Below are positions 1 through 9,800 of a stretch of DNA of 34,687 nt, in pieces. Source of the stretch: Saprospiraceae bacterium. Its GTDB lineage: Bacteria; Bacteroidota; Bacteroidia; Chitinophagales; Saprospiraceae. The position numbers and the translations under genes are program-made. The notes under the pieces were generated by a model. That model was not told the origin of the DNA and did not search any database. It saw nothing but the letters and a program-made list of their open reading frames with translations. The stretch is from contig JAGOIB010000008.1 of the NCBI GenBank assembly GCA_017995875.1, positions 1 through 34,687 on the forward strand. The letters are read 5' to 3'. Within the stretch, counting starts at the first letter, position 1. Each line of letters opens with the position of its first letter.

Positions 1-1417
1 CAGCGATATTATGCAATGAACCATAGAATTCTGGTTTTACATAATATTTGTCGAGGTCAAAATGCATCATAGGCAGAAACCAGTTGAGATTAGTTTCAGT
101 GGCGGCTGCGCGCTGATTGATGAGATTTACTACTTCATCTTCAGTAAGGTAGTCCTTTTCGATTTGGGCAACCCCGGCTTGATCGACTTCATATCCGGGA
201 GGGGAATAAGGTTCTTCATCTTTGCAGTCAACAACACCATCGCCATCGCTGTCCATGGTTACGCCTCTTGTATCAACCGGGCAACCTGCAGGTGTATTGA
301 CTTCCTGATCAGTCATATCAATCACGCCATCACCATCGCTATCGGTCAGGTCAAATTTAGGACGTTGTTTAAGGTCAGCGATATCATTGAGTGGGCCATC
401 CAGCGGATTCACCCAGTATAGTGGTTCGATTCGTTTCTCTTTTGAGCCAAGATTGATACCAAGTCTGAGAGAGGTATAATGTGGGATATCATTACTTGAT
501 GTGGTAGATACATCATTTTGTTTTTCGAAACCATCCAACAGGTCATTATCGCTCAACAGTATCCGGTGTTCTATCCCAAGGTTGATTCTTTTGGACAATT
601 TTCTGGAAAGACCTACTGCTACGCTGAGATGAGGAATGACGGTCTTGTAATCTCCAAATGAAATAACATCTTGTTCCACACCGCCGGGTGTTTCAAAATC
701 ACCGTCCAACAAATCCTTAAGATTATTTCTGGCGTCATTTCTTCCTGCTTTAGTGGTCAGATCAAGCCCTTCTGTAACGGAAGAAAAATTGTAGAGTTGG
801 CCATTAGCATCAAGGAGATCAACACCAACATCAGGTATATTAACTCCAAGGCCAAGTGCGGTATATAAATTCCATTTATTGGAAGGACTGTGAAAAAGAA
901 CATTGCCGATATTCAGGATCCCTTCAACCGTAAAAGCAAGAATGTTGGATTCGTAATTACGATGTATATCATCATCAGGGTTGCTCAAGTCGGTATAACC
1001 TACAAGGATGGGAGAATCATCGATATTCTGTTGGTAGGTCCTTTCCGATGCAAGATTACTAAAAGGCCTGGCATCATATCCTTTGGAGGTTTGATAAGTG
1101 GCATCAAGGCGCCAAGAAAGAGTGTAGTTAATAGCCTTTCGGAGATGTATCCCTACTCCATATCCCGCAGGAAATGGAGCTTCAACATCACCGGCTACAA
1201 ATGCTGAGCCACCATGAAGACCTAGTTCCCACATGCTTTTCGGCTTTGCAGCATACTTAGATTGGCCGGATCTCCACATCTTATTTTGTTCAGGATTGAC
1301 GGTCATTTCATCCTCCACTACAGGAGACATAAATTTTTCTGTAGTGTTCTGAGCATTAAGAGGTTGTAATAAAAACAGGAGGAGACTGGATAGCAGGACA
1401 TGGTGTAGTCGTGTCAT
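1..1417 (-). CDS. OmpA-family outer membrane protein with TSP3 repeats (3' end cut by window edge)
   Basis: The reading frame runs open from an ATG at 1417 to the left edge, so about 472 residues are visible and the C-terminus is missing. It starts with a signal peptide ending in LNAQ. A long region of alternating glycine/aromatic residues follows (about 45-340), which I read as an outer-membrane barrel. Two thrombospondin type 3 calcium-binding repeats with DSDGDGV cores lie near residues 353-407. The start of an OmpA peptidoglycan-binding domain (MHFDLDKYYVKPEF) appears near 446-463 and is then cut. Known members of this family anchor the outer membrane to peptidoglycan. A TACTTTTG box lies 38 nt upstream of the start. 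The barrel call is a reading of composition; the TSP3 and OmpA parts are clear. Confidence 0.85.
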   Translation of the reverse strand, partial: MTRLHHVLLSSLLLFLLQPLNAQNTTEKFMSPVVEDEMTVNPEQNKMWRSGQSKYAAKPKSMWELGLHGGSAFVAGDVEAPFPAGYGVGIHLRKAINYTLSWRLDATYQTSKGYDARPFSNLASERTYQQNIDDSPILVGYTDLSNPDDDIHRNYESNILAFTVEGILNIGNVLFHSPSNKWNLYTALGLGVNIPDVGVDLLDANGQLYNFSSVTEGLDLTTKAGRNDARNNLKDLLDGDFETPGGVEQDVISFGDYKTVIPHLSVAVGLSRKLSKRINLGIEHRILLSDNDLLDGFEKQNDVSTTSSNDIPHYTSLRLGINLGSKEKRIEPLYWVNPLDGPLNDIADLKQRPKFDLTDSDGDGVIDMTDQEVNTPAGCPVDTRGVTMDSDGDGVVDCKDEEPYSPPGYEVDQAGVAQIEKDYLTEDEVVNLINQRAAATETNLNWFLPMMHFDLDKYYVKPEFYGSLHNIA

Positions 1418-1455
1418 AGAGTTCAGATTTACTTGAAAAGATTAGTTGTGTTTTA

Positions 1456-1463
1456 CAAAAGTA
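1456..1463 (-). promoter_or_regulatory. Candidate -7 promoter box of the OmpA-family gene
   Basis: The minus strand reads TACTTTTG, an exact match to the Bacteroidota -7 consensus TAnnTTTG, 38 nt before the ATG at 1417. No convincing TTG -33 element is seen at 17-23 nt spacing. Confidence 0.5.
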
Positions 1464-1587
1464 TTCTTTTTCCTGCTAGAAAAGAAATGGGCCAGGAAAA
1501 AAGTACTATAGGCTGGAGGACAGTCTGATAGCGCTGGCGGATCGATTTAGGTATACATATTAAGAATTAATTTAATATATTTACCGT

Positions 1588-2586
1588 ATGATATCTCATT
1601 GGTTTGTCCAGGATGAAAAATCATCCATTCGCCCGGAGCGATTAAGTAAAAACTCTTTGTGGCATAAGGTTCGGTTTATCCATGACCAGGATCAGTTGTG
1701 TAGTGCAGGAGACTTGATGGTTATAAGTTTTGACCGCTTGATTTCTCAACGAATCAAAAGGAACCTATACCAGTTTAGCTCGACGCCATCCCAGGCACTT
1801 TCGCTTGTGGACTGCGGAAATTTTGCGCAAAGACAGCCGGAAGCAATACTGCCAGTCCTGCAGGAAATAAAAGAAAGCGGTGCAATGGTATTGCTGCTAG
1901 GTGCTCCTATTGGTTTTATGAGGCTTCAGGTGGAAGGAGCCAGAATGGTCAGTATCATCAGAGAATCCAACCTGGATGATGATGTACATCTAAGAAATGA
2001 TCATGCTGAAACGATATACCAGTACATAGGTACGCAACGACACCTGATTTCAGAAACCCATAACAAAGTTGAAGGCCATATCCGATTGAGTGACCTCAGG
2101 GAAGATCTTTCACTTGCTGAGCCCTGTATTCGTGATTCAAGCATGATGATTTTCAATGTAGACAGCATGAGCGCAGCTGAAGCCGGTTATATGACAGGTA
2201 TGTCCGGAAGCGGACTGTCTGTTGTGGAAGCCTGCCAATTGTTCCGATATGCCGGGGCGGCGCAATCCTTATGTTCAGCGGGTATTTATGGATATTCGCT
2301 CGAAGCTGATGTTTCAGGAATGATGTCCAATGGGATAGCCCAGATGATCTGGTATCTTCTTGAAGGTTCCACCTTGCGTGAGGATCCGGAAAAGACATCA
2401 CTGACCCAATATCATGTACAACCCAAAGACCATGAGCATACTTTGGTCTTTTATAAGAGCGAACTGTCTGGAAGATGGTGGGTTGAAAATAAGACCGGTC
2501 GTAAAGTACCATGTTCCTATCAGGATTACCGAAAAGCATGTGATGAAGATTACAGCGAAGTTATCATCAAAGCAGTATTAGGTTAA
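1588..2586 (+). CDS. Ureohydrolase (arginase/formimidoylglutamase)-like protein, probably catalytically dead
   Basis: 332 residues. The second half follows the ureohydrolase pattern: a strand plus glycine turn (VLLLGAPIG), the strand SMMIFNVDSMS, the GSGLSVVEA stretch that aligns with the G-x-LT/S-x-E helix of arginases, and a late helix (GIAQMIWYLLEG). The manganese ligands look lost: GGGH becomes GAPIG, DAHxD aligns to ESNLDDD, and DxDxxP becomes NVDSMS. A C-terminal extension (RWWVENK) follows. Active Bacteroidota relatives are annotated as formimidoylglutamase, and such a gene is, as I recall, found beside topA-gldK in flavobacteria. Here the gene converges on murF with a 14-nt gap, close to gldJ. 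A TATATTTA box ends 4 nt before the ATG. The fold call is moderate; the loss of catalysis is inferred from a by-eye alignment. Confidence 0.65.
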   Translation: MISHWFVQDEKSSIRPERLSKNSLWHKVRFIHDQDQLCSAGDLMVISFDRLISQRIKRNLYQFSSTPSQALSLVDCGNFAQRQPEAILPVLQEIKESGAMVLLLGAPIGFMRLQVEGARMVSIIRESNLDDDVHLRNDHAETIYQYIGTQRHLISETHNKVEGHIRLSDLREDLSLAEPCIRDSSMMIFNVDSMSAAEAGYMTGMSGSGLSVVEACQLFRYAGAAQSLCSAGIYGYSLEADVSGMMSNGIAQMIWYLLEGSTLREDPEKTSLTQYHVQPKDHEHTLVFYKSELSGRWWVENKTGRKVPCSYQDYRKACDEDYSEVIIKAVLG

Positions 2587-2600
2587 ATCCAATTGTAAAA

Positions 2601-3905
2601 CTAAGGTTCAAGAAGAAGCTCCAGATGCATCGATCTGGAGCCCTTCAATAGTATACTCTGCCCTTCACATTCTTTCCATGACCAGTTTTTTTTAAGTTGT
2701 TCTATGGAATCTGCAATGCTGATTCTGGCATCAGTTGCATCAGTCATTTTGGCCGCATTGGAAAAAGCATTGCCCACCAGGTAAATCCTGGAAAATGAAA
2801 GCGCGATAGCCTGTTTTACTATTTGCTGATGCGCAGCCTGGCTGGCGTCACCGAGTTCTTTCATATCGCCAATAACAATCCAACCTTTCGGGTATTGGTC
2901 TGCAAAAGCCTTAATAGCCAGTTCCATGCTGGAAGGATTTGCATTGTATGCATCCTTGACGATAAGACAACCATGTAAGAGCACTATTTCAGACCTGTTA
3001 CCTCCTGGGACGAAACCGGATAAACTATCCCGGATATCATTCAGATCAACCGAAAAATGTGTGCCGATTGTATAGGCCGCCAACATATTGATTGCATTGT
3101 AGTGGCCAAACATGGCGGACTTTATTTCAAAATCAGCTTTGGTATCTTTTAGTGTAAATCCTTGTTGCCCTTCCTTTGCCTCATATATAAAACGGACTTG
3201 TGGATGATAGGCGTTGTCAAATCCATAAGTTAGTTTGTGGATGACCTTTTCACCCAGCATCCTGAGATTAATGTCATCCACATTGACAAATGCAAAGCCG
3301 TCATGTTCCTGCAGATATTCAAACAATTCTCCTTTTGCTTTTCGCACGCCTTCCACGGAACCGAAACCTTCAAGGTGGGCTTTGCCGATATTGGTAATGA
3401 TGCCATGGGTTGGAGCAGCAATGGTGCAGAGGGCGGCTATTTCCCCGATGTGATTAGCACCCATTTCACATACGATGATTTCAGTTTCCTTCGTAGCACG
3501 CAGTATCGTCAGAGGTACACCGATATGATTATTGAGGTTGCCGATTGTTGAATGGACGTTGTATCGTTTGGCTAAAACAGCAGTGATCAATTCCTTCGTG
3601 GTAGTTTTTCCATTACTGCCCGTAATAGCTATTACTGGAATCTGAAATTGTTTTCGGTGGAGCATTGCCAATTGTTGCAAGGCGATCAATGTATCCTCAA
3701 CAAGTATTATGCGATCATCTTTCAGGGAAGGATCGGATACTACAGCAAATGCAGCTCCCTGCTGAAGTGCCTGCATGGCAAATGCATTTCCATCAAAATG
3801 TTCTCCCTTTAGTGCGAAGAAAATACTGCCTGGAATGATTTTCCTGGTATCCGTGGATATCGAAGGATGCTTAAGAAATATGGAATAAAGGGAGTTGATA
3901 TCCAT
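2601..3905 (-). CDS. murF: UDP-N-acetylmuramoyl-tripeptide--D-alanyl-D-alanine ligase MurF
   Basis: MurF is a cytoplasmic ligase that adds D-Ala-D-Ala to UDP-MurNAc-tripeptide using ATP, completing the peptidoglycan pentapeptide. The protein shows the N-terminal substrate domain (STDTRKI), the ATP loop GSNGKTTTKE, the NLNNHIGVPLT motif, CEMGANHIGEI, TNIGKAHLEGFGS and the late YNANPSSMELAI motif. I chose the ATG at 3905 (434 aa). An in-frame ATG at 3962 would add 19 residues that match no MurF N-terminus and would run through the terminator hairpin at 3941-3976. The gene lies downstream of gldJ on the same strand; association of gldJ with murF is known in Bacteroidota as I recall. The terminator between them suggests only partial co-transcription. 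Confidence 0.95.
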   Translation of the reverse strand: MDINSLYSIFLKHPSISTDTRKIIPGSIFFALKGEHFDGNAFAMQALQQGAAFAVVSDPSLKDDRIILVEDTLIALQQLAMLHRKQFQIPVIAITGSNGKTTTKELITAVLAKRYNVHSTIGNLNNHIGVPLTILRATKETEIIVCEMGANHIGEIAALCTIAAPTHGIITNIGKAHLEGFGSVEGVRKAKGELFEYLQEHDGFAFVNVDDINLRMLGEKVIHKLTYGFDNAYHPQVRFIYEAKEGQQGFTLKDTKADFEIKSAMFGHYNAINMLAAYTIGTHFSVDLNDIRDSLSGFVPGGNRSEIVLLHGCLIVKDAYNANPSSMELAIKAFADQYPKGWIVIGDMKELGDASQAAHQQIVKQAIALSFSRIYLVGNAFSNAAKMTDATDARISIADSIEQLKKNWSWKECEGQSILLKGSRSMHLELLLEP

Positions 3906-3940
3906 TTGTAACGATATGGAAAAGCCATTAATGCGCAGGT

Positions 3941-3976
3941 AAAAATAAAAACGCCCAAACAAACTGTAAGGGCGTC
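3941..3976 (-). terminator. Rho-independent terminator between gldJ and murF
   Basis: On the minus strand, arm GACGCCC (3976-3970) pairs over 6 bp with GGGCGT (3956-3951) and is followed by the T-rich run TTTTATTTTT (3950-3941). It lies 24 nt after the gldJ stop and ends 35 nt before the chosen murF start. Its position also argues against the longer murF start. Confidence 0.75.
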
Positions 3977-4000
3977 TTTAAAAATATATCTTTCTTATAA

Positions 4001-5497
4001 TTATTTATACCTTCTGGTCTTGGATGATCCACCACCTCCAAAGTCATGACCACCAATTTCACCACCCGGTTCTGAACCTCCAATCTGGTGCATAGCACAT
4101 CTGAAGCCGATTGTCCTGTCACCCATCGTCTGATTTTTAAAACGTCTGGCAGCAGGGGATAACCAATATAAACGGTCTGCCCATGAACCTCCCTTAATAA
4201 CACGGGAACTATCATTGATCAAGGTAGATTCACCATACGCATAGTATACTGCTTCCTCATCATCATCCCGATATTCAAGAACATTTCCTTTCTGATAATT
4301 TTCTCTCAAAGCTGCAACGGAATCTTCAACGATCGTATAACGAATCCGGCCAAGACTGTCCTTCTCAACAGGTTTACCGTTTTCATCAAGTACTCTTTGT
4401 TGGAATATATTACCACGGAATGGGTTTAAGTCCTGATTTTCAACATCACGTAAAGTGCTGCTGGTCATAGGACGGAAAAGATCACCTGTCCATTCATTGA
4501 CATTACCCGCCATGTTATACAATCCAAAGTCATTAGGAAAGAAGGCCTTGACAGGAGATGGGAAAGGTGCATTATCATTAGGTTTTCCAGCTGTACCCAT
4601 ATAGTTACCTCTGGATTCCTTGAAATTGGCCAACATCCTGCCTTGAAATTTATCATGGATTTTATACCTGGCAGTGTTGCCATCCCATGGGTAAATTCTG
4701 CGATCAGAGATCAGTTCATCCTTTTTAGAAAGATTATTTCCCTGAAGGGCCAACGCTGCATACTCCCACTCTGCTTCTGTTGGTAGACGGTAGGCTGGTA
4801 ATAAGATTCCATCCTCGAAACGAACCGGACGTTCTCCACCGGTCTTAAGGTCCGGAAGATTTTTCTTTACGCTTCCCTGGTATTGTCCAACGAGATAGGC
4901 TTCTGTATTAAAGTTATCAGCATCTTTCTGTTCAACATTGAGATTGAGGATTCCTTTTTCAACAAGCATCATCTCATTGACGCGATCTGTACGCCAGAGG
5001 CAATATTTGTTTGCTTGTTCCCAGGTAACACCAACTACTGGATAGTCAGCATAGCTTGGATGTCTGAAATATGTTTCCACCAAAGGCTCATTGAAGGCAA
5101 GTTCTTCTCTCCAAACAAGGGTATCGGGCAGAATGCTCAATATTTCCTGTGGGTAAGACTCACCATAAACTCTTTTAATCCAATATTCGAATTCGCGATA
5201 GTCTGAGTTTGAAACTTCAGTTTCGTCCATTAAAAATGAAGAAACGGTAACCCTTCTTGGGACGTTAGCCCAGTCAAACGTTACATCCTGGTCTGTAAGA
5301 CCCATGGTAAAAGTACCGCCATCAATAGGAACAAGACCTGGGCCGACTTCCATGTCGCCATGAGCGCCTTTTTCAAATCCACCCCATTCCTGGTCGTTAT
5401 ACTTCCAGCCGGTGGTGGCAGAACGCTCGGATTTCTTACAGGCCCCAAAACCCAACATAAGAAGTGCTCCCGCACTGAACAAAAGGAATTTCTTCAT
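4001..5497 (-). CDS. gldJ: Gliding motility / type IX secretion lipoprotein GldJ
   Basis: 498 residues with a lipoprotein signal peptide (lipobox FGAC, Cys20), so probably lipid-anchored in the envelope. The body is an FGE/SUMF1-like domain (about residues 50-470) with GGTFTMG, DETEVSNSDYREF, YPVVGVTWEQA, RLPTEAEWEYAA, GLYNMAGNVNEW, VIKGGSW and DRTIGFRCA. The N-terminal TTGWKYNDQEWGGFEK stretch resembles GldJ of Flavobacterium johnsoniae more than its paralogue GldK, and murF/porU/porV neighbours fit gldJ; no gldLMN follows. GldJ is known to be needed for gliding and for stability of other Gld proteins in F. johnsoniae. The last 25 residues form a Gly-rich tail ending in a basic TRRYK. A promoter candidate lies at 5529-5557. 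Confidence 0.9.
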   Translation of the reverse strand: MKKFLLFSAGALLMLGFGACKKSERSATTGWKYNDQEWGGFEKGAHGDMEVGPGLVPIDGGTFTMGLTDQDVTFDWANVPRRVTVSSFLMDETEVSNSDYREFEYWIKRVYGESYPQEILSILPDTLVWREELAFNEPLVETYFRHPSYADYPVVGVTWEQANKYCLWRTDRVNEMMLVEKGILNLNVEQKDADNFNTEAYLVGQYQGSVKKNLPDLKTGGERPVRFEDGILLPAYRLPTEAEWEYAALALQGNNLSKKDELISDRRIYPWDGNTARYKIHDKFQGRMLANFKESRGNYMGTAGKPNDNAPFPSPVKAFFPNDFGLYNMAGNVNEWTGDLFRPMTSSTLRDVENQDLNPFRGNIFQQRVLDENGKPVEKDSLGRIRYTIVEDSVAALRENYQKGNVLEYRDDDEEAVYYAYGESTLINDSSRVIKGGSWADRLYWLSPAARRFKNQTMGDRTIGFRCAMHQIGGSEPGGEIGGHDFGGGGSSKTRRYK

Positions 5498-5528
5498 TCT
5501 AAACTGAACATGTTTGTTAAAAGAGGGT

Positions 5529-5557
5529 CAAATATACAATTTCTGAAACGTTAGCAA
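5529..5557 (-). promoter_or_regulatory. Candidate gldJ promoter
   Basis: The minus strand has TATATTTG (5536-5529), an exact TAnnTTTG -7 box, and a TTG at 5557-5555 with an 18-nt gap, within the spacing known for Bacteroidota promoters. The box is 31 nt before the gldJ ATG, predicting a leader of roughly 27 nt. The 128-nt gap between the PorP/SprF gene and gldJ thus appears to carry its own promoter. Confidence 0.6.
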
Positions 5558-5625
5558 TAGCTAAATATTGTTTCGTAGAAGTTGGTTTAACCACAACAAA
5601 AAGTATGCCTTGACCAGCCGCTAAA

Positions 5626-6696
5626 CTATCTAAAAAGTCTGAGGCAGTCATTATAACGTGATTCGCGATCACCGTCATCGAGGGTATAGACAAGGCCAAT
5701 TTCGTGAGTGCCGCTACTAAGGGGGAATCCGGAGATCGTATAGTCAAAGCTATATCCAATCCTTAATTGGTTGGTCCTGAGACCAATGGATCCGATAATG
5801 GCCTCAGATTTCCCTGAGGATATCCTATAATATGCACCAAAACTCACAGGTCCGGCGTCGAGGGTTATTCCACCATTAATTTGTTGGAACGGACCCTGTT
5901 GCACAAAAATGAGGTTTGGAGAGAGGGCCATATCAACATTGCTATTAAAAGCTCTCTTGAAAATTGGCCAGGAGGCTCCGCCATGGATAGTCCATCGCAT
6001 AGGTAACCTGGGGGACAAGGAGGAATTCTCAGACAGGAAGTCAGGATCCGGTCGATTCAGGTGACGGACAGAAATACCTGTGTATAAAGTTTTACCATAA
6101 ACTACCATACCTAAACCCAGATCAGGATATACCACCGAGTTTTTCTCTGGTGCTGTTTCCTCTGTTGGAAATGGGATTCCCCCGGGGCTGGTGGTACCCA
6201 GATAATCATCGATTTGGTCTCCGAAGCGCAATTTATCCCAGTTTAATGTAGACTGCACAACACCGATCTCGGCACCCATTTTGGCAAATAAATTGTCATT
6301 TAATTGGACCCTATAGGAGAAAATTCCGGCTGCTTTGATGGTTTTGAGCAGTCCATCTCCGGCATCGTCCGACAATAGCCAGAAGCCTGCGCCGATATTG
6401 GCAGAAGGGAAATATTGATCATAGGATAAGGCATACGTTCTATAGGCATTATTAAAACCGGGAAATTGGTTGCGATAATTGGCCGAAAACCTTGGATCCT
6501 CAGTCAATCCGGTAAGTCCCGGGTTGAGTTGAAGAGGAGATAGATAAAATTGAGAAAAAACAGGATCCTGTGCCTTACCATCCTGGAAAAAGAAGAGTTG
6601 GATTAATAAGCAGGTAACAGCCCAATACCACCACCTTGACGTAAATGTCAATTTTGAGGCAAAATCAAAAACCAGGTTGGGTATAAGGTTGTTCAT
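5626..6696 (-). CDS. PorP/SprF family type IX secretion membrane protein
   Basis: 356 residues. After a hydrophobic leader comes the family opening QDPVFSQFYLSPLQLNPGLTG, then NYRNQFPGFNNAYRTYALSYDQYF, repeated amphipathic strands (IGAGFWLLSDDAGDGLL, LFAKMGAEIGVVQS), and a closing GYSFDYTISGFPLSSGTHEIGL-type ending. These are hallmarks of PorP/SprF proteins, outer-membrane barrels that act with the T9SS; some family members tether PKD-repeat adhesins and others are core PorP. I cannot tell which from sequence, so no symbol is given. The ATG at 6696 gives a long N-terminal stretch of about 25 residues before the hydrophobic core (WWYWAVTCLLIQLFFF), so the true start is uncertain. The gene is divergent from porU and upstream of gldJ. 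Confidence 0.9.
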   Translation of the reverse strand: MNNLIPNLVFDFASKLTFTSRWWYWAVTCLLIQLFFFQDGKAQDPVFSQFYLSPLQLNPGLTGLTEDPRFSANYRNQFPGFNNAYRTYALSYDQYFPSANIGAGFWLLSDDAGDGLLKTIKAAGIFSYRVQLNDNLFAKMGAEIGVVQSTLNWDKLRFGDQIDDYLGTTSPGGIPFPTEETAPEKNSVVYPDLGLGMVVYGKTLYTGISVRHLNRPDPDFLSENSSLSPRLPMRWTIHGGASWPIFKRAFNSNVDMALSPNLIFVQQGPFQQINGGITLDAGPVSFGAYYRISSGKSEAIIGSIGLRTNQLRIGYSFDYTISGFPLSSGTHEIGLVYTLDDGDRESRYNDCLRLFR

Positions 6697-6887
6697 TGTT
6701 GATATGCAATAATACTCCTTTTAGGTATACGATACCGGAAAGTCTCTTAATACGCTCTTTGGAGTCTAAAAAGTATCTTGTTGTGTCAGCCATATGCCAA
6801 AAATTATTGTGGAGACTTAGCAATAGATACTATACACTAACGTTTTATTAACGATTTTTACCAAATCCTTCAGGTCAGAATTTTTGT

Positions 6888-9800
6888 ATGAAAAAACTTT
6901 TCACCCTGCTTTTAAGCCTGAGTGTATTATTGCCCTTCAAAATAGGAGCACAGGAAGTGCTCCATTTCGATTTCCATCTTAATTGGTCAACAGGTGATAT
7001 TCTCGAATTTGATCATGCTGGTGAATTCGCAGATAATCCTTTATTGCCGATATATTCTGTTCGATTTCCAATAGCCGGTCCAGCCCAGTTAAGTGCGCTT
7101 GTTCAGGTAGTCTCAAGTGAAACAGTAATGATTTCTGATCTCTCCCTGACGGCGGATATTCCCAAATCGTATACGATAGGAACTTCCGTAGAGCAGGATC
7201 GTGGAAAATATTTTGGAAGAGTTTGGATTTTGCCATTGATCAGCACTGGAGAGCATACAGCTACAAGGATCATCGGTGGGTCACTTGCTGTCAGGGTAAC
7301 GTCTTCCGGTGCAGGCTATACAAATCGTTCAGGACCTTCGTTTAAAGAAAATTCTGTGTTAGCAGAAGGGATCATTCATAGGGTTTCCGTTAATACATCA
7401 GGTGTATACAAATTGGATTACAATTTTATTAAGGATAAACTGAAAATAGATCCATCCACTTTCTCTCCTGACCGTATCGGTGTATTTGGTAATGGGGATG
7501 GACGGGTGCCACAATGGAATTCAGCACCAAGAGTTGATGATCTGGAACAATGTGCTACGCTTGGTTCAGGGCTTGAGGATGGCCAGTTTAACCCAGGTGA
7601 TTATTTGTTATGGTATGCACAGGGTCCTGACCAATGGACATATGATCCTGAGTCCAGGTTGTATAACATGGAGCTCAATAATTATGATGCATTAAATCAT
7701 TATTACATTATCATTCAGGGACCCACACGTAATGTGGTATCAAGTCGTGCCGATGAGGCTAATGGTGATTTCGTATCCGCATCATCATTGGAGTATCAAA
7801 GACTGGAAGAAGAGAAGGTAAATTTATTAGGGAGATACAGGCCACCCGGATCCGGACAGGAATGGTATGGAGATGAAATGGCGGTTGTGGATGAATTGGA
7901 TTACACGGATAAATTTGATTTAACAGATCTTATTCCTGAAGATACTTTATCGTATAAAGTCAGATTTGCTGCAAGAGCTGCCAATGCTACAAGATTTTAC
8001 ATAAAATTTGATCAGCACCAGGCCAGCAAGGAAGTTGGGGGTGTAAACCTCGGTGATTATGAATCTTCATTTGCCAATGATGCATTCATCCAGGGTGTAA
8101 TAATTCCGGAAGAACCTATTCAACAAATCCTGGTGCGGTATCCTGCCGCAGATGGGGCTAATTCAAGAGCCTGGATAGATTATATACAACTTAATTTTCA
8201 GAAGAAAAATCAATACAGGCAGGGCACGCCTTTATATATCAGGGATCCGAGGTCCATTCAAGGAGGAACGCCTATTTATACATTAGATGGAGTTACACAG
8301 GGTTGCAAAATATGGGACATTACCAATCCTTTTTCTCCGATCAACCAGCAGTTCACCAGCGGAAATCAAATAACTTTTTCTATTCATAATACAGGTTTCG
8401 TGCCAAATGAATTTATTTGTTTTGATCCAGCCCATGACGTATTGGTGCCTTCGTATGAAGGAACAGTCATTAATCAAAACATTCATAATATTAACCAGGC
8501 GGATCTTGTCATCATTTATTATGAAGCCTTTGAAGAAGCAGCATTAGCACTTGCTGATCACCGAAGAAATCATGATCAAATGGAAGTCGTTGCTGTACCG
8601 GCCAGACAGGTCTTTGAGGAATTTGGTGGAGGTTCAATTGATCCATCTGCCATCAGGGATTTTGCGAGAATGATTTATCAGCGTGATCCAGCATTCAGAT
8701 ACTTGCTACTGATTGGTGATGCAACGTATGATTATTTGGGACACACCGAAGATTTACCTTACCAGAATTTTATTCCAGCCTTTGAGACACAGGAATCACT
8801 TGACCCAATACGATCGTTTCCTTCAGATGATTATTATGCGTTATTGGATGATGAAGAGGGAGATAATCTTATAGGAGCTATTGATATTGCTGTTGGACGT
8901 TTACCCGTTAGTACTGCTGAAGAAGCTAAAGCTGTTGTTGAGAAAATTATTTATTACGATTCTAATCCGGCCACGCTCAATGATTGGAGATCAAGGGTAG
9001 TGATGGTCGCTGATGATCAGGACAGCAATACACACCTTAACCAGGCAGATGGACTAGCTGTCCTTGACAATGTCAGGCATCCGGTTCACAACAGCCAGAA
9101 AATATATCTTGATGCTTTTCCGCAGGAATCCACTCCAGGTGGAGATCGTTATCCCGGTGTCAATGAAACCATTGATCTCAACATGAAAAAGGGTGCCCTG
9201 ACAGTTACGTATATGGGGCATGGTGGGCAGAACGGTTGGTCACAGGAAAGGGTGTTGGGGATCAACCAGGCACAGTCCTATGATAATATCAATAACATGC
9301 CACTGTTTATCACCGCTACCTGTTCTTTTGCCAGTTATGATGAACCAGGATTTACTTCTGCCGGTGAGCATTTATTACTAAATCAAAAAGGAGGTGCTGT
9401 AGCGTTGATGACAACAGTACGCGCAGTGTATTCCGGATCCAATGAACGCCTGACGAAAGCTGTTTTGAAGTTTTTATACGAACCAGATGGTCCCGGAATC
9501 TATCCGAGTTTTGCTGAAGTATTGCGCAGGGCAAAAAATGAAAATGCAATAGACACCTTAGACAATAATGCGAGGAAATTTACCTTGCTGGGAGACCCTT
9601 CGCAAAGACTTGCTATTCCTGTTTTCGGAATTGAGGTTACAGAATTTGAGGGTAAGCTTGTTGGAAATGGAATTGTTGATACAATCAGTGCTTTAGAAAA
9701 AGCTTCTGTCTCCGGAATTATTACTGATCACAATGGTGCGATTATTTCGGATTTTAACGGGGAGATTTTTCTGACACTATACGATAAAGTCCAAACAAGA

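Noticed and set aside
62..1207. Several plus-strand reading frames at the left end
   Set aside because: They are antisense to the OmpA-family gene, which has a signal peptide, TSP3 repeats and an OmpA motif in one continuous minus-strand frame.
4001..5497. GldK instead of GldJ
   Set aside because: GldK shares the FGE-like domain, but the N-terminal TTGWKYND stretch and murF/porU/porV context fit GldJ, and gldLMN are absent downstream.
5517..5759. 80-codon minus-strand reading frame between the PorP/SprF gene and gldJ
   Set aside because: Its first part is an alternate frame of the PorP/SprF gene and the rest crosses the gldJ promoter region; no protein features.
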